In this document: piece by piece, positions 8,223-15,963 of the stretch
Layout: the number at the start of each line of letters is the position of its first letter
Position numbering within the stretch: the first letter of the stretch is position 1
Source: Gordonia sp. 'Campus'
Lineage (GTDB): Bacteria > Actinomycetota > Actinomycetes > Mycobacteriales > Mycobacteriaceae
Assembly: GCF_022206305.1 (NCBI RefSeq)
Contig: NZ_JAKOIW010000023.1
Coordinates: forward strand, 1 to 64,000
Direction: 5' to 3'
DNA length: 64,000 nt
Translations under genes and position numbers: made by a program
The notes under the pieces: model-generated
Database searches by the model: none
Told to the model about the DNA's origin: nothing
Seen by the model: only the letters and a program-made list of their open reading frames with translations

Positions 8223-8402
8223 CTGACCGACCCAACTGTTCACGATCACGCAGAACGTCGATGACAGCGGACCTTGCGGCCGGCTGGTGTAGAGGATCTT
8301 CACCTCAGTGGACCGATTGCCCGGCCCGTAGGGGCAGGAGAGTAGTGCGCCGGCTCCCTCGGCAGCGTCTTGTGCTTCTCGCCCGGTCGTCCCGTGTCCC
8401 GG

Positions 8403-9074
8403 TCAGGAGCGGTGTTGCGTGTTCCATCGCCAGTCGGGGAACTCGGTTTCGATGCGGCGGATCCGCTCGGCCGGCAGGCGGCCTGTGCGGTAGTCGGCGC
8501 GACGGTTGGCGACCCATTGACCGATTGCGTATCCGTCGATCACATCGCGTCGACGGGCGTTGCTGGTGCCGTTCACCGCGACGTAGCGGTGCAGGTGGAC
8601 GACACCGGTTTCGAATGCGGCGGCCGATGCCGCGGCCTGCGGCGACCACTGCCAGTCAGGGAACTCGCGCTCGAACACCTCGATCCGCTCAGCCGACAGC
8701 CGGCCTTTGCGATAATCGGCGCGACGATTCGTCACCCACTGTCCGAGGGAGAATTCGTCGATGACCTCGTGCTGACCCACGAGGCTCGTCCCACGGGTGG
8801 CGACGTAGCGGCGAAGATGCGCCAGCCCGACGCCGAACTGCGCGTCACGCACACTCCAGCGCCAGTCCGGGAACTCGGTCTCGAGCCGTTCGATCCGCTC
8901 GGCCGACAACCGGCCCAAGCGGTGGTCGGTGCGCCTGCTGGCCACCCAAACGTCGATCGGGAACCCGTCGATCCTCGCGCCGCGCGGGGGAGAGCTCGAA
9001 CCGTGTGCGGCGACGTAACGGTGCAGATGCGCGACTCCGACCTCGAACCGTCGGTCCTCAACACCACCCATCAC
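8403..9074 (-). CDS. Three-repeat helicase-associated (HA) domain protein, copy 1
   Basis: A 223-residue protein made of three helicase-associated repeats of about 70 residues. Each repeat ends FPDWxW and carries HLxRYVAxxGT/SS, IDGxxIGxWVxxRRxDYRxGRLxxERI and EFPDWRW signatures. HA domains are small helical bundles usually found at the C-terminus of superfamily 2 helicases and thought to bind nucleic acid; here there is no helicase part. It lies three bases after the end of a near-identical paralogue (9078-9761), so the two form an operon born from tandem duplication. Confidence 0.8.
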   Translation of the reverse strand: MMGGVEDRRFEVGVAHLHRYVAAHGSSSPPRGARIDGFPIDVWVASRRTDHRLGRLSAERIERLETEFPDWRWSVRDAQFGVGLAHLRRYVATRGTSLVGQHEVIDEFSLGQWVTNRRADYRKGRLSAERIEVFEREFPDWQWSPQAAASAAAFETGVVHLHRYVAVNGTSNARRRDVIDGYAIGQWVANRRADYRTGRLPAERIRRIETEFPDWRWNTQHRS

Positions 9075-9077
9075 AGC

Positions 9078-9761
9078 TCACCGCCCGGGTCCAGGAGTCG
9101 AGCTGGTTCGGATGGTCCACTGCCAGTCCGGGAACTCGGTCTCGATTCGGCGGATCCGCTCGGCCAACAACCGGCCTGTGCGGTAGTCAGCGCGGCGGCT
9201 CTGCACCCAGGTGCCGATCGCGAATCCGTCAATCACATCGCGTCGACGGGCGTTGCTGGTGCCGTTCACCGCGACGTAGCGGTGCAGGTGCGCGATCCCG
9301 GTCTCGAACGCGACCGCGGATGCCGCGGCCTGCGGCGACCACTGCCAGTCAGGAAACTCGCGCTCGAACAACGCGACCCGCTCGCCCGACAGCCGGCCGG
9401 TGCGGTAGTCGGCACGACGGCTCTGCACCCAGGTACCGATCGCGAACCCGTCGACCACCTCGTCGTAGACCACGCGGCTGGTCCCATGGGTGGCGACGTA
9501 ACGGCGAAGATGCGCCAACCCGACGTCGAACTGCGCGTCATGCACACTCCACCGCCAAGCCGGGAACTCGATCTCGATGCGGCGGATCCGCTCGGCCGAC
9601 AGTCGACCCCGGCGGTACTCGGTGCGCCGGCTGTCGACCCAACTCCCGATCAGAAATCCGTCGATCGTCGCGCCCTGCGGTGGCGAGCTGGAACCCTGCG
9701 CCGCGACGTAGCGGCGCAGGTACGCGATCCCGGTCTCGAACCGTTCCTCATAGTTAGTCAT
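9078..9761 (-). CDS. Three-repeat helicase-associated (HA) domain protein, copy 2
   Basis: A 227-residue paralogue of the downstream gene with the same three HA repeats in the same order (WRWSVHDAQFDVGLAHLRRYVATHGTS in the middle repeat). The middle-to-third repeat linker (SPQAAASAVAFETG) is almost identical between copies, pointing to recent duplication or conversion. Cysteine-free and soluble; likely nucleic-acid binding. No helicase, transposase or restriction gene adjoins. An SD-like sequence before the ATG is weak. Confidence 0.8.
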   Translation of the reverse strand: MTNYEERFETGIAYLRRYVAAQGSSSPPQGATIDGFLIGSWVDSRRTEYRRGRLSAERIRRIEIEFPAWRWSVHDAQFDVGLAHLRRYVATHGTSRVVYDEVVDGFAIGTWVQSRRADYRTGRLSGERVALFEREFPDWQWSPQAAASAVAFETGIAHLHRYVAVNGTSNARRRDVIDGFAIGTWVQSRRADYRTGRLLAERIRRIETEFPDWQWTIRTSSTPGPGR

Positions 9762-9802
9762 CGCGGCTCACAAGCTTGCTCGATCAGCGCTCCGAATCAG
9801 CG

Positions 9803-10948
9803 TCACCGATCATCGGCCTCGTTGCGCCACAGTGTGTTTGCACGGGCGGTGCAGCTCACCAGATCATTCGAGTCTCTGTCGCTGAGGTCGATCGACAACA
9901 GCGAGTCCTGCCAGACGCTCGCCAGGTAGAGCGCGCCGTCGTGTTCGACTGCGCCGGTCGCGGTGTCGAACGACGGATGCACGCCGCGGACCTCATCAAC
10001 CACACGGCCTTCGGGATCGACACATATCGCCCACACGATGGTCTCCGGATTGGGACGCAGGACGTCGGGCAGTCGCCAGATCGCCGAGCGGATGAATCCG
10101 GGCCAGTTCGCTGACCGGTCGAGTGCGGTGTTGCGGGGGTTGGTCATCGCGATCCACGATCGGCCGCCGACGAATCGGGACATGTTGTCGGGGAACCCGT
10201 GCATGTTCGACAGCAGCACCTCGACCTCGCCCTGCCGGGGCCCGGTCAGCCACAATCGCGACAGGCTGTAGTTGCCCGTTTCGGTGAACAGCAGCGATCG
10301 CCGATCTGGTGCGAGGGCAACCCCGTTAGGGAAGTAGAGGCCATCGAGGACCGTCGTCACGGTTCCGTCCGGATCGCGGCGAAAGAGCCGTCCCGACGGC
10401 CGGTGCTCCAGGAGCGCACCCATGTAGTGCTCGAAGTCGAACCGGTCAGTCGACTCGGTGAACCACACCGTGCCGTCCGGGCCGGCGGCGGCGTTCGAGC
10501 AGAACCGCAGCGTAACGCCGTCGACCTGGTCGACCAGTGTTTCGACCGCGCCCGTGGACTGATCCACCCGCAACAATCCCTTGTGCGCATCACACACCAG
10601 TAAGCGACCGTCGTCGCATACCTCCAGGCCTAGTGGCCGGCCACCGGTGTCTGCGATGGTGCTCCGTTCCCCGGTGGAGGGGGCGACTCGAACGATCGCA
10701 CCACCGGTGACGCCGCAGACCAGCGACCCATCTAGGCTCACCACCACGTCTTCGGCGGTTCCCGCGCTGAGCGTGTGGAGTTCCGCCGTCCGAGGTAGCT
10801 CGGACAGGTGCAGATCACCGTTCGGCGGTGACAGATCACGCCTGGCGGGGGAGAGTCCCGGTTTCCGCTGGGGCACGACCACGAAGTGTAAACGGGAGCT
10901 CGTCCCGCCCATGTCCTGCCCGCGGTCGGCGTCGCAGCGGGCGATCAT
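9803..10948 (-). CDS. SMP-30 / strictosidine-synthase-like beta-propeller protein
   Basis: A 381-residue protein with repeated propeller-strand motifs: EDVVVSLDGSLVCGV, GRPLGLEVCDDGRLLVCD, NAAAGPDGTVWFTEST, YFPNGVALAPDRRSLLFTET and GEVEVLLSNMHGFPDNMS. The YFPNGV and HGFPDN segments are typical of the gluconolactonase/strictosidine synthase-like family, metal-dependent hydrolases or lyases acting on lactones and related small molecules. No signal peptide. The first 12 residues may be extra; ATG at 10912 is an alternative start. Substrate unknown; the gene has no operon partner. Confidence 0.8.
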   Translation of the reverse strand: MIARCDADRGQDMGGTSSRLHFVVVPQRKPGLSPARRDLSPPNGDLHLSELPRTAELHTLSAGTAEDVVVSLDGSLVCGVTGGAIVRVAPSTGERSTIADTGGRPLGLEVCDDGRLLVCDAHKGLLRVDQSTGAVETLVDQVDGVTLRFCSNAAAGPDGTVWFTESTDRFDFEHYMGALLEHRPSGRLFRRDPDGTVTTVLDGLYFPNGVALAPDRRSLLFTETGNYSLSRLWLTGPRQGEVEVLLSNMHGFPDNMSRFVGGRSWIAMTNPRNTALDRSANWPGFIRSAIWRLPDVLRPNPETIVWAICVDPEGRVVDEVRGVHPSFDTATGAVEHDGALYLASVWQDSLLSIDLSDRDSNDLVSCTARANTLWRNEADDR

Positions 10949-10973
10949 CTTGCAGAATCCGACACAGCGGAAA

Positions 10974-11001
10974 GCCGTCGACCCGCAAACGGGTCGACGG
11001 C
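10974..11001 (-). terminator. Perfect hairpin terminator
   Basis: Arms GCCGTCGACCCG (10974-10985) and CGGGTCGACGGC (10990-11001) pair perfectly around CAAA. It follows the stop of the secreted-protein gene at 11030 and separates it from the propeller gene. Confidence 0.65.
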
Positions 11002-11029
11002 TCTCCAGATCACGGTGGAGCCTCGCGGC

Positions 11030-11473
11030 TCAGAACTCGAAGTCGGATGTGTCCCAGCAGTAGTCAGAGTGGGTGGTGTAGTCCCACTGAGGCGTGCCGA
11101 GTCCGTCCTTCCTGTATGCGTACTGAAGGCACGCCCCTCGGTCCGCGGCGACGGCAGCGGTGGCTTTGAGAGTGTCGAATGCCTCGACGCCGCTGTTGTC
11201 GACGAACGGCAGCAGCTCGCCGGCCACGTAGTTCGCATCACGCCCGGCGACTGCGGCCGGGTCCTGAGTGTTGGCGTACATTTCGGCGGTCTTCGACTTG
11301 CTCCAGTAGACGGTGCAGATCGTCTCGCCGCAGTCCTCCCAGCGGTCCTCGGTGACGTACGGAACAGCAGACGCGGTCGGGCCGACCAAGACTCCGGCAG
11401 ATACCGCAAGAGCGGCGCCCGCGGTAATGAACCCAATGCGAAGGCTCGCACGGGAATTTCGACGTGTAGACAT
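11030..11473 (-). CDS. Secreted hypothetical protein
   Basis: A 147-residue protein with a Sec signal peptide (about 1-36; basic MSTRRNSRASLR, hydrophobic core, ASA cleavage-like site). The mature chain contains four cysteines (EDCGETIC, GACLQY, DYCWDT), consistent with two disulfides. No recognised family. It is bounded by hairpins on both sides (10974-11001 and 11508-11537), so it is probably monocistronic. Confidence 0.65.
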   Translation of the reverse strand: MSTRRNSRASLRIGFITAGAALAVSAGVLVGPTASAVPYVTEDRWEDCGETICTVYWSKSKTAEMYANTQDPAAVAGRDANYVAGELLPFVDNSGVEAFDTLKATAAVAADRGACLQYAYRKDGLGTPQWDYTTHSDYCWDTSDFEF

Positions 11474-11507
11474 GGCTATCTATCCTTCTTGTGGGAGTGT
11501 CGCCACG

Positions 11508-11537
11508 CCGAAGTAGCCGTAGAGAGGGCTACTTCGG
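11508..11537. terminator. Hairpin upstream of secreted-protein gene
   Basis: Perfect arms CCGAAGTAGCC (11508-11518) and GGCTACTTCGG (11527-11537). It could insulate the gene at 11030 from leftward transcription; no flanking U-tract. Confidence 0.4.
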
Positions 11538-11678
11538 CGGGCAGTTACCAGCGCCTCGGTGTGGCCGACTTCCGTGTAGTTCTGGCGGTGTTGGTGGCAC
11601 CACCAGAACCGGAAGTGTGGTCGTTCCGGGACAGTTCGATCATGTCATCTGCCCGGATGAACGCGCCACATGTAGCTC

Positions 11679-11694
11679 GTTACATTGATGTAAC
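11679..11694. promoter_or_regulatory. Operator-like palindrome
   Basis: Perfect inverted repeat of seven-base arms, GTTACAT and ATGTAAC, separated by TG. The size fits a dimeric HTH repressor site. It lies about 205 bases upstream of the leftward gene starting at 11473, with nothing coding between. Confidence 0.35.
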
Positions 11695-11868
11695 CCGCTG
11701 CCACTTTTGTCCCACTGGCCCCAACGAGTCGGATTGTTAGGAACGCGAAAATGTCTGTCGCAGCGCCACAATCGATACAAACAGTGCCGTGGAGGAACGC
11801 CGGTAGATGGGGCGACCGGGCCGGAGGGCCGATAGCGGTCGCACGAAGTTGCCCGGGTATCTGCCGTT

Positions 11869-12070
11869 GCAAGATCTTGCTTGGTTTCGGGAAAATATGT
11901 GTGCCTGGTGTGGCTCTGAGGGCGAGGAGAGAGTAGCGTCCGTGATGTTCGACGGGTATCCGTCGGACGGCAAGTCCGCCTTGGCGGGATTGTTACCAGC
12001 ACTCTGGTGGCTGCGCTTCGCACCCCAGACCCCCGAGAACCCCCGGTTGGTGGCCGGGGGTTTTCTTCTC
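11869..12070 (+). ncRNA. Candidate small RNA ending in a terminator
   Basis: Between the palindrome at 11869 and the terminator at 12038-12070 the sequence has several short hairpins (CGACGG/CCGTCG, then TCCGCC-TT-GGCGGG around 11975-11990) and no plausible coding frame. The start is unknown. It was not matched to any known RNA family; 6C-like C-rich loops were considered but not convincing. Confidence 0.2.
12038..12070 (+). terminator. Intrinsic terminator with T-tract
   Basis: Arms AACCCCCGG (12038-12046) and CCGGGGGTT (12054-12062) are followed by TTCTTCTC on the plus strand, a textbook intrinsic terminator. The genes on both sides run on the minus strand, so it must serve an unannotated plus-strand transcript. 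Confidence 0.6.
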
Positions 12071-12119
12071 TGCCGGACTGCCCTAGCTGCCGCTGGTTGG
12101 CAGTCGTTGAGCCCCGTCC

Positions 12120-13151
12120 TTACCACCCGCCTCGGTCTCCTCGCTTCGTTGAAGCTGCCCTGAGCTGGCGCATGAGAAGTGCACGTTGAGGCGAAGATTG
12201 CTTCCCCTTTAGCGCGGCGAAGTAATGTCCCAGGCCCGCGGAAGTTCCTCGCCAGGTCTCCGCAATTTCGGCGCAGTTCTGGGAGATCGGCCCTTGGAGT
12301 CGTTCTTGGACTCGAAGACTGGGCCCTGTCCCGCGGTGGAGGTCGTTGAAGTCGAGTCCGTTCCGAACTTCGATGACCTCTTCATCCGTCATCGCGGTTC
12401 CCGCGTACTGCCGTTCCATCGCGATCACGATGAAACCGAGCTGTTTGGCCATCCAGAAGGTGGTTTCGTGCGCCCGTCGGCAAACGAGAATCGGCACGAT
12501 AGGCAGGTTCGGGTGGGCAGCCTGTAACTCGACGGCTTTGCTGAGCACTTGGAACAGTTCGGGCGATTGGGGGTAGATCCAGCCGCGGATGTTTTTGACC
12601 TCGAAGATCGCAGTGACAGGAGCCTGGGGAATGCCGGCTATCTGGGGGACGAGGAAGCCGGCGCTGTCGACGGGGCCGCTGAGCTGTACTCCGAGAACGG
12701 TGCTGACTTCGCCGAAGCCAGGAGCCAAAGGTTGCAGGGCCGAAGCAGCGAGGATGGCGGACCGAACTGCTTGCTCGCCGGCAGGTCCGATCAGTCCTTG
12801 AGGGTGGCGCACCGTGCCCTGCGCCCATCCTGTGTACTTCGCATATAAGGCTCTCTTGCGAGCAGCTGCACGGTCGATAGCGGTGGAGCGGTTCGTCCTG
12901 TTTGCGGGTTGAATTGTCTCAATCTGATGTCCGCCACGCGAAGGTGCTGTCACTCGTTGAATGAGGTTGTCTGATTTGAGTTCTCGTAGAGCCGTCGTGA
13001 CGTGGTGGGGGTCGATGTTGCTGGCGTGGCCCACGTAGAAGTGTTCCGAGACCCGCGCCTCCAACTCGAGACGAACCACTGCGAGTTCCTGGTTCAGGGT
13101 GTCCATGATGAGAGTCCGGGCACGATCGACGTACTCGGGCTGTTCGGACAC
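12120..13151 (-). CDS. Candidate winged-helix plus PD-(D/E)XK-like protein
   Basis: A 343-residue soluble protein. Residues about 10-70 look like a winged-helix DNA-binding domain (helices, then HHVTTALRELKSDNLIQRV as recognition helix and wing). Around 125-225 is a possible restriction-endonuclease fold: GPAGEQAVRSAIL (glutamate helix), then FEVKNIRGWIYP with an E-x-K catalytic pattern, then PILVCRRAHETTFWMAKQLGF. That motif order is typical of nuclease-like defence or archaeal-Holliday-junction-type proteins. No partner genes. The call is by eye and tentative. Confidence 0.5.
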   Translation of the reverse strand: MSEQPEYVDRARTLIMDTLNQELAVVRLELEARVSEHFYVGHASNIDPHHVTTALRELKSDNLIQRVTAPSRGGHQIETIQPANRTNRSTAIDRAAARKRALYAKYTGWAQGTVRHPQGLIGPAGEQAVRSAILAASALQPLAPGFGEVSTVLGVQLSGPVDSAGFLVPQIAGIPQAPVTAIFEVKNIRGWIYPQSPELFQVLSKAVELQAAHPNLPIVPILVCRRAHETTFWMAKQLGFIVIAMERQYAGTAMTDEEVIEVRNGLDFNDLHRGTGPSLRVQERLQGPISQNCAEIAETWRGTSAGLGHYFAALKGKQSSPQRALLMRQLRAASTKRGDRGGW

Positions 13152-13443
13152 TGGTCGATCCTACATGGACAGGGTCCTACCTGCGGATATTACGTTTGGC
13201 CGCATCCCAGCCGCCATATATAGAAGTTGTTGTGGGTACGCGGTTCGATTGAGTGCCGGGGAGGGGGGGTAGTGGCCGCGCCGATGTCGGCCCACGAGCT
13301 GCCCCGCCGGCGGCGGGGGTTTCGCCGCGAGGTCACTGAGGGTGTAGGCCTGGCGGTAAGCGGGACTTGAGTCGTGAGGACAGGCAGACGTCGGGCGCTT
13401 AGGGTGCGACCCTGTACCGGACGTTGACGAAGAGGGGCGAGTG
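13152..13443. promoter_or_regulatory. Divergent promoter region
   Basis: Separates the leftward nuclease-like gene from the rightward RusA-like gene. It contains a perfect GC hairpin CCCCGCC-GGC-GGCGGGG (13302-13318) and an SD-like GAGGGGCGAG right before the ATG at 13444. Confidence 0.4.
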
Positions 13444-14106
13444 ATGGCGGGGAAGTCGGTGTCGTACTCGCCGGACCAATTCCTAGTGGAGGAGTTCGTC
13501 GGGTCTGCCCAGATGCGGGTTTCAACGCAGGTGGATCCGCCCTCTTTGCAGGCTTCCGGAGCGGTCAAGAATGCGTATAAGGCCGCGTTGTCTAAAGCTG
13601 TTGCTGCGAACACCACACGGTTCTTCGATCACGACGTGAGCGTGACCATTACGTGGTTTGTTTCGGAGCGGCGTCGCTACCGAACGAGCTCGATTGCGGA
13701 TCTCGACAACGTGCTGAAGCCGACGATAGATGCTTTGGTGGGGCCGGCGGGTGTGCTGTTCGACGATAATCAGGTGCAGTCGATTCAGGCGTCATGGCGT
13801 GTTGGGATGCGTCTGGGCGAGAGAGGATTTGACCTAAAATTAGAGGCGCTTCGGTTAGAGGATTTTGTTCCTCGTGGTGGCCGTTTTGTCGAGATCAGGC
13901 ACGATCTGTGTTACTACGTTCCGGCTATGCCGGCTGAACACGCGCGCAGGCTTGTCGATGTGCTGGTGATGATGAATCGTGAGCGGGAGCGCTTCGAGGC
14001 CGAGGGGTGGGCAGAGGACGTTCTGTGGGGGCTGACGCCGTTGGCTCGACCGTTCCCAAGAGCGCGGCTGTCCAGATTTGAGCTGCTTCGTCCGGATCAG
14101 TTCTGA
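13444..14106 (+). CDS. RusA-like endodeoxyribonuclease
   Basis: A 220-residue protein whose central segment shows the RusA Holliday-junction resolvase pattern: VTITWFVSERRRYRTSS, then SIADLDNVLKPTIDALVGPAGVLFDDNQV with the conserved D-x-DN-x-x-K and DD-x-QV residues that bind metal. RusA is about 120 residues, so a C-terminal extension of about 90 residues is unusual; it is rich in arginine and aromatic residues and unrecognised. RusA-like genes are typical of phages and mobile elements. GAGGGGCGAG upstream supports the start. Confidence 0.75.
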   Translation: MAGKSVSYSPDQFLVEEFVGSAQMRVSTQVDPPSLQASGAVKNAYKAALSKAVAANTTRFFDHDVSVTITWFVSERRRYRTSSIADLDNVLKPTIDALVGPAGVLFDDNQVQSIQASWRVGMRLGERGFDLKLEALRLEDFVPRGGRFVEIRHDLCYYVPAMPAEHARRLVDVLVMMNRERERFEAEGWAEDVLWGLTPLARPFPRARLSRFELLRPDQF

Positions 14107-14213
14107 TGTGGTCGCAACGATCTGGAGGCCCTTAGCTGCCAAGATGTCATAATATAGGTTATCGGCTAAATTTGTGGCTAGTTTCTGGCCACTCTAGCGG
14201 CTAGACTGGATGC

Positions 14214-14489
14214 ATGACGACAGTGCCTCTCGGTGAAGCCAAGGACAAGCTCTCCGCGCTCGTCGACAGCGCCGAGAGCACGCACGACATCATCACGATC
14301 ACCAAGCACGGCAAACCTGCCGCGGTGCTCATGTCGGCTGACGACCTCGAATCGCTGCACGAAACGATCTACTGGCTCTCACGTGCCGGTATCCGCGACG
14401 CCGTGGCGGTCGCCGACGCCGAGTACGCCGACGGCCAGACCATTTCGCTCGAGGATCTGCGCGCCGAACACGGCATGCCGCCCCGGTGA
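14214..14489 (+). CDS. Phd/YefM-type antitoxin
   Basis: A 91-residue antitoxin with the Phd/YefM N-terminal fold: TVPLGEAKDKLSALVDSAE, then DIITITKHGKPAAVLMSADDLESL. The C-terminal tail (about 60-91) is acidic and would wrap around and inhibit the toxin. Its stop overlaps the start of a RelE-like gene (GTGA, 14486-14489), the standard antitoxin-first layout. TAGACT at 14202-14207 lies six bases before the ATG, so the transcript may be leaderless. GGCTAG repeats at 14176 and 14199 may form part of an autoregulatory operator. Confidence 0.9.
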   Translation: MTTVPLGEAKDKLSALVDSAESTHDIITITKHGKPAAVLMSADDLESLHETIYWLSRAGIRDAVAVADAEYADGQTISLEDLRAEHGMPPR

Positions 14490-14776
14490 GCGGCAAACCC
14501 ACGGACTTGGCCGACTCGTACCGAGTCGAGGTCGCATCCCCTGCACGTCGCGACCTACAACGCCTTCCGTCCCGGATCGTCCACGCCGTCATCGAGTTCA
14601 TCTCCGGACCCCTCGCCGGCAACCCCCACCGCCTCAGCAAACCGCTGCGCGACGACCTCGAAGGCCTCCACAGCGCCCGCCGCGGCGACTACCGCATCCT
14701 GCTGCGCATCGACGACCCCAACCACACCATCGTCATCGTCAAGATCGACCACCGCGCCCACGCCTACCGCACCTAA
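14486..14776 (+). CDS. RelE/ParE-superfamily toxin
   Basis: A 96-residue toxin of the RelE family: VASPARRDLQRLPSRIVHAVIEFI, a KPLRDDLEGLHSARRGDYRILLRID core and a C-terminal VIVKIDHRAHAYRT. The basic residues and terminal histidine/tyrosine match ribosome-dependent mRNA interferases of the RelE type. It starts at a GTG overlapping the antitoxin stop. Such modules often stabilise plasmids and ICEs by post-segregational killing. Confidence 0.9.
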   Translation: MSGKPTDLADSYRVEVASPARRDLQRLPSRIVHAVIEFISGPLAGNPHRLSKPLRDDLEGLHSARRGDYRILLRIDDPNHTIVIVKIDHRAHAYRT

Positions 14777-14819
14777 CCGGTTGCCCCGCAACTCATCCCT
14801 GACAACCATGAGGAGCATC

Positions 14820-15098
14820 GTGAACGACTCCGGCCGCACACTCGACCACTCCATCGACGCGCTCTACGACCCCATCAACGCCTTGCAACGCCAGGTCCTC
14901 GACATCGAACGCAGCTACCGCGACCTCGCACAACGCGACGACCTTGCCGTCGACACCCTCGGCGCGCCCACCACCCCCGCCGAAGCTATCGCCGGTATCA
15001 CCGAAGCCCTGGGATCTCTCCGCCATGCGCTCCGCGCCGCCGAAGAACACCGCGACACCGCCAAACAGCATGCAGCACGCCTCTACATCGACCGCTGA
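14820..15098 (+). CDS. Small alpha-helical hypothetical protein
   Basis: A 92-residue protein from the GTG at 14820, chosen for AGGAG at 14811-14815. The chain is almost entirely helical with heptad-like leucines (NALQRQVLDIERSYRDLAQRDDL, ITEALGSLRHALRAAEEH), so it may form a coiled coil. It follows the toxin by 43 bases and may belong to the same unit. No family recognised. Confidence 0.5.
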   Translation: MNDSGRTLDHSIDALYDPINALQRQVLDIERSYRDLAQRDDLAVDTLGAPTTPAEAIAGITEALGSLRHALRAAEEHRDTAKQHAARLYIDR

Positions 15099-15170
15099 CG
15101 CCTGTCAGAGGCAACCGGCACAATCAGCGCAGATCCCCGCCCGCGAGCCGACAAACATCCAACGAGCACG

Positions 15171-15375
15171 ATGAACCAGGTCGTAGACCTCGATGACATC
15201 GTGGCCATCGCAACGATCACCGCCCGGCGTGATCGGCCGACCCCTCTCGCCCGGCGAATCATCCCGCCTCAAAGCCGCATGGAATCAGGCCACTCCCCGC
15301 ACCCTGGCCGCGATCGCCAACCAGCTCGATGCACAACTCGCAGCGGCTGACGCCGCACAGAACCAACCCCTCTGA
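15171..15375 (+). pseudogene. Possible frameshifted small gene
   Basis: A frame starting at 15171 (MNQVVDLDDIVAIATITA) looks coding for about 18 residues and then becomes arginine-rich. A different frame looks coding from about 15229 (GTG; IGRPLSPGESSRLKAAWNQATPRTLAAIANQLDA) to the stop at 15375. Either a 48-residue gene starts at 15229, or one gene has a frameshift near 15225. Unrecognised. Confidence 0.3.
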
Positions 15376-15417
15376 CCAAGATGCGGTGAAAGTAGTTCTG
15401 TCACAAGGCGTTTCATT

Positions 15418-15538
15418 GGGACACGCCGGGGGCCCGACCCCTCAACCCACGCTGCGCTCTACGGGGTTGACCGCCCACCCTCACCGTGTCCCCAGGGTGG
15501 GACGCGACAACCGGTCGCGCAATCGGAAGGAGTCACCA
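15418..15538 (+). promoter_or_regulatory. B-type foldable leader, copy B3 (short)
   Basis: Shares CCGGGGGCCCGA, a CAACCCAC block and ACGGGGTTGACCGCCCACCCTC with the longer copies B1 and B2. It can fold by GGGACAC (15418-15424) with GTGTCCC (15486-15492) and, inside, TCAACCC (15442-15448) with GGGTTGA (15464-15470). The TTGACC hexamer, a possible -35, lies in the inner stem. GGAAGGAG before the ATG at 15539 is the ribosome site. Confidence 0.5.
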
Positions 15539-15877
15539 ATGACCACTCGCACCACCGCCCGCACCCAGTTCCTCACCGACATCTACGTCTGCGCCCTCGA
15601 AGGCGGCATCGGCTACTGGTCGACCTGCATCGAATACCGCTGGAGCACAACCCAACGCGCCGTCATCGAAGACCTCGAAGACGCAGTACACGAGATCACC
15701 CTCGACACAATCGCCCGCGGAATCAACGCCGTCGCCGACGGCTCGGTAGCGGTCTCCGACTACCTACGGAACCTCATCCGAACGGCCAACCGCAGCAACG
15801 ACGCCGGCGACGTCGACGCCATCGCCGCCGACGTCATCGCCCAAGCCGGCATCTACGGCGAGGTGATCTACGGATAA
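15539..15877 (+). CDS. Hypothetical protein behind leader B3
   Basis: A 112-residue protein starting at the ATG after GGAAGGAGTCACCA. It begins with polar TTRTTARTQ, then FLTDIYVCALEGGIGYWSTCIEYRW with two cysteines, and continues as a helical domain ending GIYGEVIYG. No family recognised; the sequence looks like the small proteins carried in actinobacterial conjugative elements. A strong terminator follows seven bases after the stop, so it is a single-gene unit with its own foldable leader. Confidence 0.65.
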   Translation: MTTRTTARTQFLTDIYVCALEGGIGYWSTCIEYRWSTTQRAVIEDLEDAVHEITLDTIARGINAVADGSVAVSDYLRNLIRTANRSNDAGDVDAIAADVIAQAGIYGEVIYG

Positions 15878-15883
15878 CCCCGA

Positions 15884-15923
15884 GAGGGTCGGGCGACCAC
15901 TTACGAGCTGGCGCCCGACCCTC
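15884..15923 (+). terminator. Perfect 12-bp hairpin terminator
   Basis: GAGGGTCGGGCG (15884-15895) pairs with CGCCCGACCCTC (15912-15923), directly after the stop of the gene at 15539. Confidence 0.65.
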
Positions 15924-15963
15924 GACTCGATAACGGGGGCAAAAGCCGTACGCAGCAGGCGAA

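Larger units (their letters stand above)
11538..12119. other. Non-coding region with operator-like and RNA-like structures
   Basis: No convincing reading frame. It contains a perfect inverted repeat GTTACAT-TG-ATGTAAC (11679-11694), a palindrome GCAAGATCTTGC (11869-11880), a hairpin CGACGG-GTAT-CCGTCG near 11949-11964 and a plus-strand terminator at 12038-12070. A structured terminator with no gene before it suggests a small RNA. Confidence 0.4.

Noticed and set aside
11869-12070. 6C RNA (actinobacterial C-rich-loop RNA)
   Set aside because: C-runs are present but not in two loops flanked by the expected stems; kept only as an unspecified RNA candidate.
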